A stretch of 64,000 bases of DNA from Nakamurella antarctica (lineage in GTDB: Bacteria > Actinomycetota > Actinomycetes > Mycobacteriales > Nakamurellaceae): assembly GCF_003860405.1 (NCBI RefSeq), contig NZ_CP034170.1:1736001-1800000 (forward strand), given 5' to 3'. The notes under the pieces are model-generated. The model was not told where the DNA came from. It saw only the letters and a program-made list of their open reading frames with translations, and ran no database searches. Of the stretch, positions 43,048 through 53,754 are shown in pieces (the first letter of the stretch is position 1; the number at the start of each line of letters is the position of its first letter). The translations under genes and the position numbers were made by a program.

Positions 43048-45429
43048 TCACTTCCCGAAACCAGCTCGTTTCAGCGCATCTGCCAGTGCGCCGCCAGGAG
43101 CAGGAGGAGCAGCCGGGGCGGTGCCACGTGGAATCTGCCCTGCCCGGACTTCAGGCTTAGCTCCGCCGCGGGCGCCAGCGTTCCGCCCAGCCCCTCCCCT
43201 GCCCTCGCGCCCGGCTCCCTTGCCGGCGCCTGGCTCGTCGGTCAGCCGCAACGTTAACGCGATCCGCTTTCGTTCCGGGTCGATTTCCATCACCTTCACG
43301 CGGACCACCTGTCCCGACTTCACCACTTCGCGGGGGTCACTCACGAACTTTTCGCTCAGCGCGGAAACATGCGCGAGACCATCCTGGTGGACGCCGATGT
43401 CAATGAAGGCTCCGAACGCGGCGACGTTGGTAACGACACCCTCCAGCACCATCCCGGGGCGCAAGTCGCTAATTTTTTCCACACCTTCGGCAAATGTCGC
43501 CGTCGTGAACTCGGGCCGCGGATCTCGGCCGGGCTTTTCAAGTTCTGCGAGAATATCGGTGATCGTTGGCACACCAAAGGTGTCGTCGACAAACTGCTCG
43601 GGGCGCAAGGTGTGCAGCAGCGCGACATTCCCAATGAGCGTCTCGAGCTGCTGCCCGGTCGCCCGCAGGATCTTCCGCACTACGGGGTAAGCCTCCGGGT
43701 GCACACTCGATCTGTCGAGCACGTCCTGACCACCGGAGATGCGCAGAAAGCCCGCGCATTGCTCATATGCCTTGGCTCCCAACCGCGGGACGTCTTTGAG
43801 CGCCTTGCGAGAGGCGAAGGGGCCGTTGCTGTCTCGGTGACTCACAATGTTCTCGGCCAAGGTCGTCGTGATACCGGAAACCCTGGTCAGGAGCGGAACG
43901 GAGGCGGTGTTCACGTCCACACCGACCGCGTTCACGCAGTCCTCCACCACGTTATTGAGCGAGCGCGCCAAAATTCCTTCGGAGATATCGTGCTGGTACT
44001 GACCCACCCCAATGGATTTCGGGTCGATTTTCACCAATTCGGCCAGCGGATCTTGGAGCCGGCGCGCGATCGATACCGCGCCGCGAATGGAGACGTCGAG
44101 ATCCGGTAGTTCTGCCGACGCGTAGGCCGAGGCCGAGTACACAGAGGCACCCGCTTCCGAGACCACGATCTTCGACAGTTGCCTGTTCGCTGCTACCAGT
44201 TCGGCCGCCAGCTTGTCGGTCTCGCGCGAGGCTGTGCCATTGCCGATGGCAATAAGTTCAATGTGGTGTGTGGTGATCAGCTTCTGCAGGGTGGCCTTTG
44301 ACTGCTCCCATTTGTTGTGTGGCTGATGGGGATAGATGGTGTCAATCGCCACCACTTTGCCGGTGCCATCCACGACCGCGACCTTGGTGCCGGTGCGCAG
44401 GCCTGGATCAAGACCCAGCGTGGTGCGGCCGCCCGCGGGCGCGGCCAGCAGAAGGTCGCGCAGGTTCTCGGCAAACACGGTAGCGGCTGACGCTTCTGCA
44501 GCCTGCCGAAGTCGCATCCGCAGGTCCACACCGAGGGAAACGAGGAATTTTGTTCGCCACGCCCATCGGACGGTCTCTCGCAACCAGGCATCTCCCGGAC
44601 GGCCCTGATCTGAAATCTTGAATCGCGCAGCGATTCGCCGTTCGTACTCGTTCGGCGAGGTGTCCAGCGGATCCCGATCGGCTGCTTCCGGACTCAGAGT
44701 GAGAGACAGTATGTCCTCATTTTCACCGCGCAGCATTGCCAGCGCACGGTGCGAAGGGACCTTCTGAAGTGCCTCGGCGAAATCGAAGTAGTCGGCAAAT
44801 TTGGCGCCGTCAGTTTCCTTGCCACTCCGGACGGCTGAAACCATACGTCCCTGGCGCCACATCTTTTCGCGTAGCTCGCCTACCAAATCGGCGTCCTCGC
44901 CAAACTGTTCTACGAGAATTGCCCTAGCGCCCCCTAGCGCCAGAGCAACATCATCTATCCCCTTCTCCACATCGACAAAGGAGCGAGCCGTCTGCTGCGG
45001 ATCCTGTTCGGGGCTGCCAAGCAGTTGATCCGCCAGCGGCTGAAGGCCCGCTTCTCGAGCGATCTGCGCCTTGGTCCTTCGCTTGGGCTTATACGGCAGG
45101 TAGATGTCCTCGAGACGCGCTTTCGTGTCGGCCGTAGCAATCCGCAACGCCACAGCGTCATCGAGCTTTCCTTGGCCGCGAATCGATTCGACGATCGCGC
45201 CCCTGCGGTCCTCGAGTTCTCGAAGGTAGTGAAGCCTGTCCTCCAGCGTGCGCAGAGCAGTATCGTCCAGCGTTCCGGTGACCTCCTTGCGATACCGGGC
45301 AACGAATGGCACCGTCGCGCCGCCGTCAAGCAGCTCGACCGCAGCCTGCACCTGCCAGGGTGCTACACCCAATTCTTCGGCAATCTTGCCGACGATGACG
45401 TTCTGCAGGCCTGGCGCTTTTTCGGACAA
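43048..45429 (-). CDS. Tex-family RNA-binding protein
   Basis: About 793 residues with the Tex architecture: an N-terminal helical domain (DGGATVPFVARYRKEVTGTLDD), a YqgF-like RNase H fold (TTLGLDPGLRTGTKVAVVDGTG), helix-hairpin-helix segments (LRISGGQDVLDRSSVHPEAY), and a C-terminal S1 RNA-binding domain (GMVLEGVVTNVAAFGAFIDIG). A disordered Gly/Ala/Arg tail follows. Tex proteins bind RNA and influence transcription. TTG 45429 is used as the start because the family begins around LSEKAPGLQ; upstream codons at ~45588 are open but atypical. Confidence 0.9.
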   Translation of the reverse strand: MSEKAPGLQNVIVGKIAEELGVAPWQVQAAVELLDGGATVPFVARYRKEVTGTLDDTALRTLEDRLHYLRELEDRRGAIVESIRGQGKLDDAVALRIATADTKARLEDIYLPYKPKRRTKAQIAREAGLQPLADQLLGSPEQDPQQTARSFVDVEKGIDDVALALGGARAILVEQFGEDADLVGELREKMWRQGRMVSAVRSGKETDGAKFADYFDFAEALQKVPSHRALAMLRGENEDILSLTLSPEAADRDPLDTSPNEYERRIAARFKISDQGRPGDAWLRETVRWAWRTKFLVSLGVDLRMRLRQAAEASAATVFAENLRDLLLAAPAGGRTTLGLDPGLRTGTKVAVVDGTGKVVAIDTIYPHQPHNKWEQSKATLQKLITTHHIELIAIGNGTASRETDKLAAELVAANRQLSKIVVSEAGASVYSASAYASAELPDLDVSIRGAVSIARRLQDPLAELVKIDPKSIGVGQYQHDISEGILARSLNNVVEDCVNAVGVDVNTASVPLLTRVSGITTTLAENIVSHRDSNGPFASRKALKDVPRLGAKAYEQCAGFLRISGGQDVLDRSSVHPEAYPVVRKILRATGQQLETLIGNVALLHTLRPEQFVDDTFGVPTITDILAELEKPGRDPRPEFTTATFAEGVEKISDLRPGMVLEGVVTNVAAFGAFIDIGVHQDGLAHVSALSEKFVSDPREVVKSGQVVRVKVMEIDPERKRIALTLRLTDEPGAGKGAGREGRGGAGRNAGARGGAKPEVRAGQIPRGTAPAAPPAPGGALADALKRAGFGK

Positions 45430-45575
45430 GGTTTTTTTCCACTTCCTGTGGTATCTCCAACGGGGCTGCTTTTGATTCACACGCACGGTGGCGGTGCGCC
45501 GGACGCCCCTGCATTCTGCCTTGCCGACAGGCGGGGAACCGACCGCGCAACTGATCGAGGTGAATACTTGACGGT

Positions 45576-45857
45576 GTGATCCTGACAAGAAAATGGTCCG
45601 TTTTCCTCGCCCTCGCCGGGTTGTTCAACGTCGTCGTCTGGCCGCGATTTGCCGTGGCCATTTGGAATGACCCTCGTGCCTTCTCGGGCCCTGATGCGAT
45701 GACCCCCACGGCCTTCCTGATGGTCCACGCGGTGCTGATCGTTTCCGCGTTCTTCATCGGCCTGTTGGTTCTCGGCCTGGGTCTTCGCGCGCTCGCTGTA
45801 GCCAGACGCACCCGAAGCTTGCCTTCCGCAGCTCTGAGTTCGACACTGTCCCCATGA
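45576..45857 (+). CDS. SCO4848-like small membrane protein
   Basis: A 93-residue protein with two membrane spans. It has the family layout RKWSVFLALAGLFNVVVWPRF, a short loop (PDAMTPTAFLMVH) and a second span (AVLIVSAFFIGLLVLGLGLRAL), like SCO4848-type proteins of Actinobacteria; function unknown. The GTG at 45576 begins it. Its stop overlaps the ATG of the dioxygenase gene by 4 bases, so the two are translated together. It is divergent from tex. Confidence 0.75.
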   Translation: MILTRKWSVFLALAGLFNVVVWPRFAVAIWNDPRAFSGPDAMTPTAFLMVHAVLIVSAFFIGLLVLGLGLRALAVARRTRSLPSAALSSTLSP

Positions 45858-46660
45858 CGTACCTCACGGCAGAGCAGATCGAAACCTACCGACGTGACGG
45901 AGTCGTTCTCGTGCGCGGCGCCCTCAATCCGGCCGAAGTGGCGACGGCGGCCGAAGGCATCGACTTCGTGCTCGCGCATCCGGGACCACTCTCGCAGGTG
46001 GCTAGTCGGCCCGGCGATCCCGGGACGTTCACCGAGGACTTCTGCAGGTGGACCGAGGTTCCCCACATCGCGGAGCTCGCAACGAGTTCCGGGGTGCCCG
46101 CTCTGGCAGCTCAGCTACTCGATACGCCGCGGGTTCGGCTGTACCACGATCACGTCCTGGTCAAAGAGGGTGGCACTACACAGCGCACGCCCTGGCATCA
46201 GGACCAGCCGTATTACAACGTCGATGGGCGAGGGGTCAGCGCCTGGATTCCGGTTGACCCGGTACCGGAAGCCGGCTGCCTCGAACTCGTCGCCCGCACC
46301 CATGTCGGGCCGTGGCTGATGCCCCGGACATTCCTTGCCGGCGAGGCAAAGTGGTTTCCCGAAGGCAGCCTCGCCGAGCTCCCCGACATCGAAGCCGACC
46401 GCGCGGGTTTCGAGATTCGCCGCTACGAGATGCAGCCGGGTGACGCGATCTTCTTCGACTTCCTGACGGTGCACGGCGCCCCCGGCTTCCCGTTTGGCGG
46501 CCGTCGCCGCGTGCTGTCACTGCGGTACCTATCGGATGCGGCTCGCCACGCACCCCGCCGCTGGCGAACATCCCCGCATTTTGAGGGCATGGAAACGCAG
46601 ATCGAAGACGGCGCCGAGATGGACCATGCGCTGTTCCCGGTGGTCTGGCCAAGGAGCTAG
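45854..46660 (+). CDS. PhyH-like Fe(II)/2-oxoglutarate dioxygenase
   Basis: A 268-residue oxygenase of the phytanoyl-CoA hydroxylase family. The iron ligands are His115-x-Asp117 in TPWHQDQPYY and His207 in FLTVHGAPG; the 2-oxoglutarate-binding Arg is in the RRRVLSLRYLSD segment. PhyH-like enzymes hydroxylate acyl or small metabolites; the substrate here is unknown. The start ATG overlaps the stop of the SCO4848-like membrane gene, an unusual pairing for a soluble oxygenase. Confidence 0.88.
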   Translation: MTYLTAEQIETYRRDGVVLVRGALNPAEVATAAEGIDFVLAHPGPLSQVASRPGDPGTFTEDFCRWTEVPHIAELATSSGVPALAAQLLDTPRVRLYHDHVLVKEGGTTQRTPWHQDQPYYNVDGRGVSAWIPVDPVPEAGCLELVARTHVGPWLMPRTFLAGEAKWFPEGSLAELPDIEADRAGFEIRRYEMQPGDAIFFDFLTVHGAPGFPFGGRRRVLSLRYLSDAARHAPRRWRTSPHFEGMETQIEDGAEMDHALFPVVWPRS

Positions 46661-46764
46661 CCGTGCTGACACCGGAGCCGGGGCCTTTGGTAACGCGCAT
46701 CCCGCAGGCTCGACGGCTGTACTTTTCCCAGCATCAGTTGATGTGCGATTAGCTGCGCGACCTA

Positions 46765-47424
46765 TCAAGGGTTGCGGATCGTGATTTCGACATCAAAAAT
46801 TCGCTCTGCCAAATCGTCTATGACCGTGCGCCTGGGTTCCGGGATATCCCCAAAGACCCTGCGCGGCAACGCAAGTAGCGGTTGAAGTCGGGTGTCTGCT
46901 AATACGACGCTCAGAGCTTTCGCATCCCCCGCCACCACCAACGCATCCAGCTGGGCCACAACCGGGATAAGCACCTTTGCGGCGTCGCGCGCGGCATCGG
47001 CCAACGACGTGGTCAACTGGTTTCCGCGTCTGCGGGCGAAGCGCTGTTGCGACCAGCCGCCCGCCGCGGTCCGGCCCTGTAGGTAGGCGCGATCGGTCTT
47101 CGAGGAAACGACAACCCCAGCCTTGGCGACGCCGATCGAATGTGCCCCCGCCCGCACCGCAATAATGCCGACCCCGCCAAGACCAGCGAGGTGGTCCAGC
47201 AGCGCCTCCACACCCTCGCGATCCGCGAGGCGCATGGGCGGGAACGGAACAGCAATCTCGGCGGTGGTGCCATCGGATGCCGTCAGAAGCACCAGGTGTT
47301 CCTTCGCAGTAATATTGGCGACGCCGCCATTGCGCCCAGCAAACCGATTGACCCAACCCGGCAAACGGTCGGCAGATACCTCAACGACGGTTCCGCCACC
47401 TGGTGCGGAACGGGTTCGGGACAT
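46765..47424 (-). CDS. acVLRF1-type peptidyl-tRNA hydrolase (Vms1-like release factor)
   Basis: A 219-residue protein. The central eRF1-like fold has GVGIIAVRAGAHSIGV, YLQGRTAAGGWSQQRFARRR and the catalytic-loop Gln (GWSQQR), the hallmark of VLRF1 proteins. In eukaryotes Vms1/ANKZF1 uses this Gln to cleave peptidyl-tRNA on stalled 60S subunits; the actinobacterial group (acVLRF1) is predicted to do the same. ATG 47424 is chosen over an upstream frame because the Cys-rich upstream extension is not protein-like. The MFS transporter gene diverges from it, with 89 bases between. Confidence 0.82.
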   Translation of the reverse strand: MSRTRSAPGGGTVVEVSADRLPGWVNRFAGRNGGVANITAKEHLVLLTASDGTTAEIAVPFPPMRLADREGVEALLDHLAGLGGVGIIAVRAGAHSIGVAKAGVVVSSKTDRAYLQGRTAAGGWSQQRFARRRGNQLTTSLADAARDAAKVLIPVVAQLDALVVAGDAKALSVVLADTRLQPLLALPRRVFGDIPEPRRTVIDDLAERIFDVEITIRNP

Positions 47425-47513
47425 ATCACCAGTTAACCAGTGGACAAGCGCGACTGCCGCACCGCAAGCTGTACAACAGATATCGCAGTAATACGAAGAA
47501 GAAGTAGGAACAC

Positions 47514-48815
47514 TTGAAAGCCCCCGCACCGACCCGTCGTTGGTGGCACACGCTGCTATCGGCAAAGATCGACATCACCCCGCTGCGCACATCCAGCCAG
47601 TTCCGAGTCCTTTTTGTGGCTGGGACCATTTTTTATCTCGGCGCGATGTTCGGTTTTGTGGCGGTGCCGTACCAGCTGTACACGCTGACGGGTTCCAACC
47701 TCGCGGTCGGAGCGATGGGGGTTGTGCAATTAGTGCCGCTGATCATTTTTGGTCTTTACGGTGGCGCGCTGGCCGACCACGTGGATCGCCGCAAGATGAT
47801 GGTGTGGTCCGGCGTGGCGCAAACCGTTCTCGCAAGTCTGCTGCTCGTCAACGCACTGCTCGACCACCCGCACGTATGGCTGCTCTACGTTATCGGTGGC
47901 GCGATGTCCGCTGCCTCGGCGCTGCAACGACCCAGCCGCGAGGCACTCATCCCCCGGGTGGTCAAACACAGCGAACTGCCTGCGGCCGTTGCCCTTTCGT
48001 CATTGGGCTACCAAATCGGCATGTTGATCGGCCCGGGCGTCGGCGGCATCCTGATCGCAAAGTTCGGCGTCTTCGTTGCCTTCGGGGTGGAGGCTGGTGG
48101 ATTCGCTCTCGCGAGCCTGGTGCTGCTTCTGCTGCGCCCCGCGCCCCCACTGGGCGACACCGTCGCGCCAAGTTGGTCCGGCATTAAAGCCGGAATCACC
48201 TATGCCACAGGCCGCAAGGACCTTCTCGGCACCTACGTGATCGACATGGTCGGCATGTTTATGGCGATGCCGATCGTATTGTTTCCAGCCCTGGCCGCGG
48301 ACATCTTGCGGGAGCCCACAATGCTGGGCCTTCTGTATACCGCTGAGGCGATCGGCTCCATGATCGCTACCGTGACGAGCGGGTGGACCTCCAGGGTGTA
48401 CCGGCACGGCCGAGCGGTCACCTGCGCGGCGATCGGGTGGGGCGCTTTCATCGGACTCGCCGGGTTAATGCCCAACGCGTGGTTGGTAATCGCCTGCCTG
48501 GCGGTGGCCGGCGGCTTCGACATGATCAGCGCAATTTTCCGCGGCGTCATTTGGCATCAAACAATTCCGGACGAGATGCGCGGCCGCTTAGCCGGTATCG
48601 AAATGCTGTCGTACTCGATCGGGCCTCTGGGGGGACAGCTGCGCTCGGGCGTCGTTGCGGACCTCACAACTGTGCGCGCCTCTATCGTTTCCGGCGGGAT
48701 TTTATGTGTTGTGGGAGTATCTGCCACTGCCTCCGTTTTGAAGGAGTTCTGGAGCTACGATGCGCGCACCGACGAGCACGCAGTCCGCCAGCGCGCCCTG
48801 AGTGCGACTATCTGA
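47514..48815 (+). CDS. MFS transporter (EntS-like/DHA group)
   Basis: A 433-residue protein with ~12 membrane spans. The loop 2-3 motif GGALADHVDRRKMMVWSG is the standard MFS signature; a matching segment is seen between helices 8 and 9. The overall pattern resembles the EntS/MFS_3 exporters. The substrate is unknown. TTG 47514 has AGGAA about 7 bases upstream. Neighbouring acVLRF1 is divergent and dgt is convergent, so no operon partner points to a substrate. Confidence 0.88.
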   Translation: MKAPAPTRRWWHTLLSAKIDITPLRTSSQFRVLFVAGTIFYLGAMFGFVAVPYQLYTLTGSNLAVGAMGVVQLVPLIIFGLYGGALADHVDRRKMMVWSGVAQTVLASLLLVNALLDHPHVWLLYVIGGAMSAASALQRPSREALIPRVVKHSELPAAVALSSLGYQIGMLIGPGVGGILIAKFGVFVAFGVEAGGFALASLVLLLLRPAPPLGDTVAPSWSGIKAGITYATGRKDLLGTYVIDMVGMFMAMPIVLFPALAADILREPTMLGLLYTAEAIGSMIATVTSGWTSRVYRHGRAVTCAAIGWGAFIGLAGLMPNAWLVIACLAVAGGFDMISAIFRGVIWHQTIPDEMRGRLAGIEMLSYSIGPLGGQLRSGVVADLTTVRASIVSGGILCVVGVSATASVLKEFWSYDARTDEHAVRQRALSATI

Positions 48816-48835
48816 CGTGCAATGATGTCGGATTC

Positions 48836-50515
48836 TCAGAGTCCGCTGCCCGCGTCCCAGAGCTGGGATGAGGACCCGGTGACGAATGCTGCGGTGGCGA
48901 CAGCGCGGTCGTCTGTCAACGACGCGACGTAGTCGATGATCCCGCGGCCCCGACCAAGGCGCAGAATGTCGTCTTCGGCGCGGAAGTCTTCACCGTTGGG
49001 CCCGCGCAGCAACTCGGGCGCCTCGAGTCGAAGGCGCCGGTAATCCTGTGTCGCCAACTCCACCAGATCCACCAATCGGCGCGGCGCGCGGTGGGCGTCG
49101 TCACTGTCGGCGAGCCAGGAATCGAGGGCGCTCACCAGCGTCGTGAGGATTTGTCCCTGCCCGCGCTGGTACATCGCCAAGTCCGGTCGGTCAAGGACGA
49201 ACCGCTGGTGCACAAACTTCAGCACTCCCACCTCGTGCCATGCTTGCGCCCCCAACGCCACATGCGCCGACCGAACGTGCGGCCGCCGGACCACCTGCAC
49301 CGAATCCTGGAAATGCGCGATCCAGCTGTTGGTGAAGACGCCGATGGCACGTTCGGAATCGATAGAGCCGTCGTACGGGACCGCCAACAGCCCATCGATC
49401 AGGTCGATACCGACGCGCTCGACCGCTTGCGCAAAGGCATCGTCATCGAAGATCCAGGCATCCTTGGCTCGCAGGCGTCTGCGCAGTAACTCGAGCGAAT
49501 GACCGCGCCGGCGTTCCTTGGCCCGCAGCGTCGACAAGTCCATCGTGGTCAGCCCAGCGCGATCCTGCATCCAAGTTCGAAACTCCGCGGCAACCGATGC
49601 GTGCTGCAAGATCCCGGTCCGATGGAAGTCGTCCAGATCATGCAGCGAGTACGCGATGTCGTCAGCGACGTCCATCACGGCGCACTCGGGCGTTTGCTGC
49701 CAAGGGTCAATCTCGGGGTAGGCCTGTCTGACGTGGGCCATCTCCCCCGCGTCAACCAAGTAGCTGCTGTACTTAACCGACCCGGGAGCCTCCGCGTTGC
49801 CGCCAGCGCCCCTGGGAGGTATCGGCGCGTCATAGGGGTGCGGGTTCGGTGCGCCGACCCTGCACCACGGATATTTCAGCACCGCGGCCCGGACCGCAGC
49901 TGTCAGGTTCAACCCAGAGCCGCTCGTGCCGTGGACGCCGAGTTCGGTGAGAATGCGAAAAGTTTGCGCGTTGCCTTCGAAGCCGTCCACGAGGCCGAAC
50001 CTGGAGCGCGCCACTCGGTCCAACATCCGTTCGCCCAAATGACCAAACGGCGGATGACCCAAGTCGTGGGCGCTGGCTGCCGCCTGCACGACCACGGGAT
50101 CACACCCGCCGAGCGCATTGATGAGCTCGATTCCCGGTCCAATGTTGACGCCAATGGCGATGGCCCGGGCTACCGCCGTCACCTTGATGGTGTGCGTCAA
50201 ACGATTGTGGACTACCTGGCCAGCGGCGCCCTGGGAAATAACCTGAGTCACGGCTGCCAGGCGAGAAAAATAGGGAGAGAAACGGATACGTTCCAAGTCG
50301 TCGCGGAACGCTCCATCCGATGCACCGCGGAGGGGATGATCCGCATTTGCAGGCGTCAACGCGGCTTGGACCGGCGGAGCGAATTTCTCGTCGACCGACG
50401 ACATGGTCGCCAACCCGAACGCCAGCCTGTCCTCATCGAGTACCGGAACTGGGCCTGCCAGCCGGTACACGGCCTCGGGGCTCCGTCGCTCGAGCCTCGG
50501 ATCACGATGCACCAT
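48836..50515 (-). CDS. dgt: dGTP triphosphohydrolase
   Basis: About 559 residues of the HD-domain dGTPase family, which hydrolyses dGTP to deoxyguanosine and triphosphate. The metal ligands are in NRLTHTIKVT (His), AHDLGHPPFGHLGE (His-Asp) and DVADDIAYSLHDLDD (Asp). The family region RIRFSPYFSRLAAVTQV lies N-terminal to these. ATG 50515 is preferred; the frame extends upstream into the sufT gene, whose stop is at 50526. It follows the SUF operon closely but has no known link to Fe-S assembly. Confidence 0.9.
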   Translation of the reverse strand: MVHRDPRLERRSPEAVYRLAGPVPVLDEDRLAFGLATMSSVDEKFAPPVQAALTPANADHPLRGASDGAFRDDLERIRFSPYFSRLAAVTQVISQGAAGQVVHNRLTHTIKVTAVARAIAIGVNIGPGIELINALGGCDPVVVQAAASAHDLGHPPFGHLGERMLDRVARSRFGLVDGFEGNAQTFRILTELGVHGTSGSGLNLTAAVRAAVLKYPWCRVGAPNPHPYDAPIPPRGAGGNAEAPGSVKYSSYLVDAGEMAHVRQAYPEIDPWQQTPECAVMDVADDIAYSLHDLDDFHRTGILQHASVAAEFRTWMQDRAGLTTMDLSTLRAKERRRGHSLELLRRRLRAKDAWIFDDDAFAQAVERVGIDLIDGLLAVPYDGSIDSERAIGVFTNSWIAHFQDSVQVVRRPHVRSAHVALGAQAWHEVGVLKFVHQRFVLDRPDLAMYQRGQGQILTTLVSALDSWLADSDDAHRAPRRLVDLVELATQDYRRLRLEAPELLRGPNGEDFRAEDDILRLGRGRGIIDYVASLTDDRAVATAAFVTGSSSQLWDAGSGL

Positions 50516-50525
50516 GTGGGCCGGG

Positions 50526-51095
50526 TTAGATATTGAAGCCCAGGGCGCGAAGCTGTTCGCGACCATCGTCTGTGATCTTTTCCGGTCCCCACGGCGGAAG
50601 CCATACCCAGTTGATTTTGTACTCATCGACTAATGCCGCGGCGTCGCCGGAGCCGAGGGCCGCCGCGATCTGGTCTTCGATCATTTCAGTCAGGGGACAC
50701 GCGGCGCTGGTGAGTGTCATGTCGATGGTGAGCATCTTGCCCGTCATCTGGAGGTCGTAGACCAGACCGAGGTCGACGATGTTGATCCCTAATTCTGGGT
50801 CGACCACATCGCGCAATGCCTCTTCGAGGTCATCGAGCACCTCGTCGGAAATGTCCATGGTCTTAGTCGCTACGCCGCCTAATTCGACATCCAGCGAGCC
50901 TGCGCTGCGCGCGTGACGATCCGCTGCAGGCACGTCTGCTACAGCGGGTGCGGCCTGCAAATCTCCCGCATGATCATGACCCGCATGATCATGACCGGTG
51001 TGATCGTGACCCGCGTGATCATGACCCGCATGATCGTGACCCGCATGATCATGGCCCGCGTGATCCGAGGCGGACTGTATTTCCGTGTCGCTCAT
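50526..51095 (-). CDS. sufT: SufT-like DUF59/MIP18 protein with N-terminal His-rich repeat
   Basis: About 189 residues. Residues 12-46 are seven HAGHD-type pentapeptides (one HTGHD), then a linker, then a DUF59 domain (LEEALRDVVDPELGINIVDLGLVYDL) with the conserved Cys of AACPLTEMIE. SufT proteins assist Fe-S cluster maturation. The ATG at 51095 overlaps the sufU stop (ATGA), so it is the last gene of the SUF operon. The His/Asp-rich extension is not part of the DUF59 family as I know it and probably binds divalent metal, perhaps as an iron reservoir. That role is inference. Confidence 0.88.
   Translation of the reverse strand: MSDTEIQSASDHAGHDHAGHDHAGHDHAGHDHTGHDHAGHDHAGDLQAAPAVADVPAADRHARSAGSLDVELGGVATKTMDISDEVLDDLEEALRDVVDPELGINIVDLGLVYDLQMTGKMLTIDMTLTSAACPLTEMIEDQIAAALGSGDAAALVDEYKINWVWLPPWGPEKITDDGREQLRALGFNI
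50958..51062 (-). repeat. Seven 15-base repeats coding HAGHD
   Basis: Tandem 15-base units encode His-Ala-Gly-His-Asp, with one Thr variant and a shortened last unit. About 14 His and 7 Asp fall in 35 residues, giving a dense potential metal-binding segment within sufT. Confidence 0.92.
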
Positions 51096-51613
51096 TGAGA
51101 TGCCTTTCCCGCACTGTAATTTTCTATTGATTCTGTTCCACCCCAGGCGGGGTCCGTCACCACTGCGCCGCTGGCAACCTGCGCGGCTGCATCCTTGAAC
51201 GCCATCCAGCCGAGCAGCGCACACTTGACCCTTGCCGGGAATCTGGACACGCCAGCAAAGGCGATTCCATCACCCAAAACATCCTCGTTGCCAGCAATTC
51301 TCCCCCGGCTACCGACCATGGTGCTGAATTCGCTGAGTAGGTCGAATGCTGACGCCAAATCTTTGCCGATAACCAGGTCCGTCATCACCGAGGTGGAGGC
51401 CGAAGAAATGGAGCAGCCGATACCGTCATAGGAGATATCGACAACTATTGCACCCAGGCCCTCGCCGTCGAGAGTGATCCGTAGCGTGATTTCGTCGCCG
51501 CAGGTGGGATTGACATGGTGAACCTGGGCGTCGAAGGGAACGCGCAAACCTTGGTGGTGCGGGTTGCGATGGTGGTCCAAGATGATTTCTTGATAAAGCT
51601 GCTCCATCTGCAT
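51092..51613 (-). CDS. sufU: SufU iron-sulfur scaffold/sulfur acceptor
   Basis: A 173-residue SufU-type protein. The three conserved Cys are Cys38 (NPTCGD, with Asp40), Cys67 (GIGCSIS) and Cys131 (RVKCALLGW). In SufU these with Asp bind zinc and accept sulfur from SufS. It starts 2 bases after the sufS stop and overlaps sufT. A second ATG is two codons downstream. Confidence 0.93.
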   Translation of the reverse strand: MQMEQLYQEIILDHHRNPHHQGLRVPFDAQVHHVNPTCGDEITLRITLDGEGLGAIVVDISYDGIGCSISSASTSVMTDLVIGKDLASAFDLLSEFSTMVGSRGRIAGNEDVLGDGIAFAGVSRFPARVKCALLGWMAFKDAAAQVASGAVVTDPAWGGTESIENYSAGKASQ

Positions 51614-51615
51614 TG

Positions 51616-53720
<2,105 letters not shown>

Positions 53721-53754
53721 AATTTAGAACTCCAAGTGGTTTTAAAGGGAAGGG

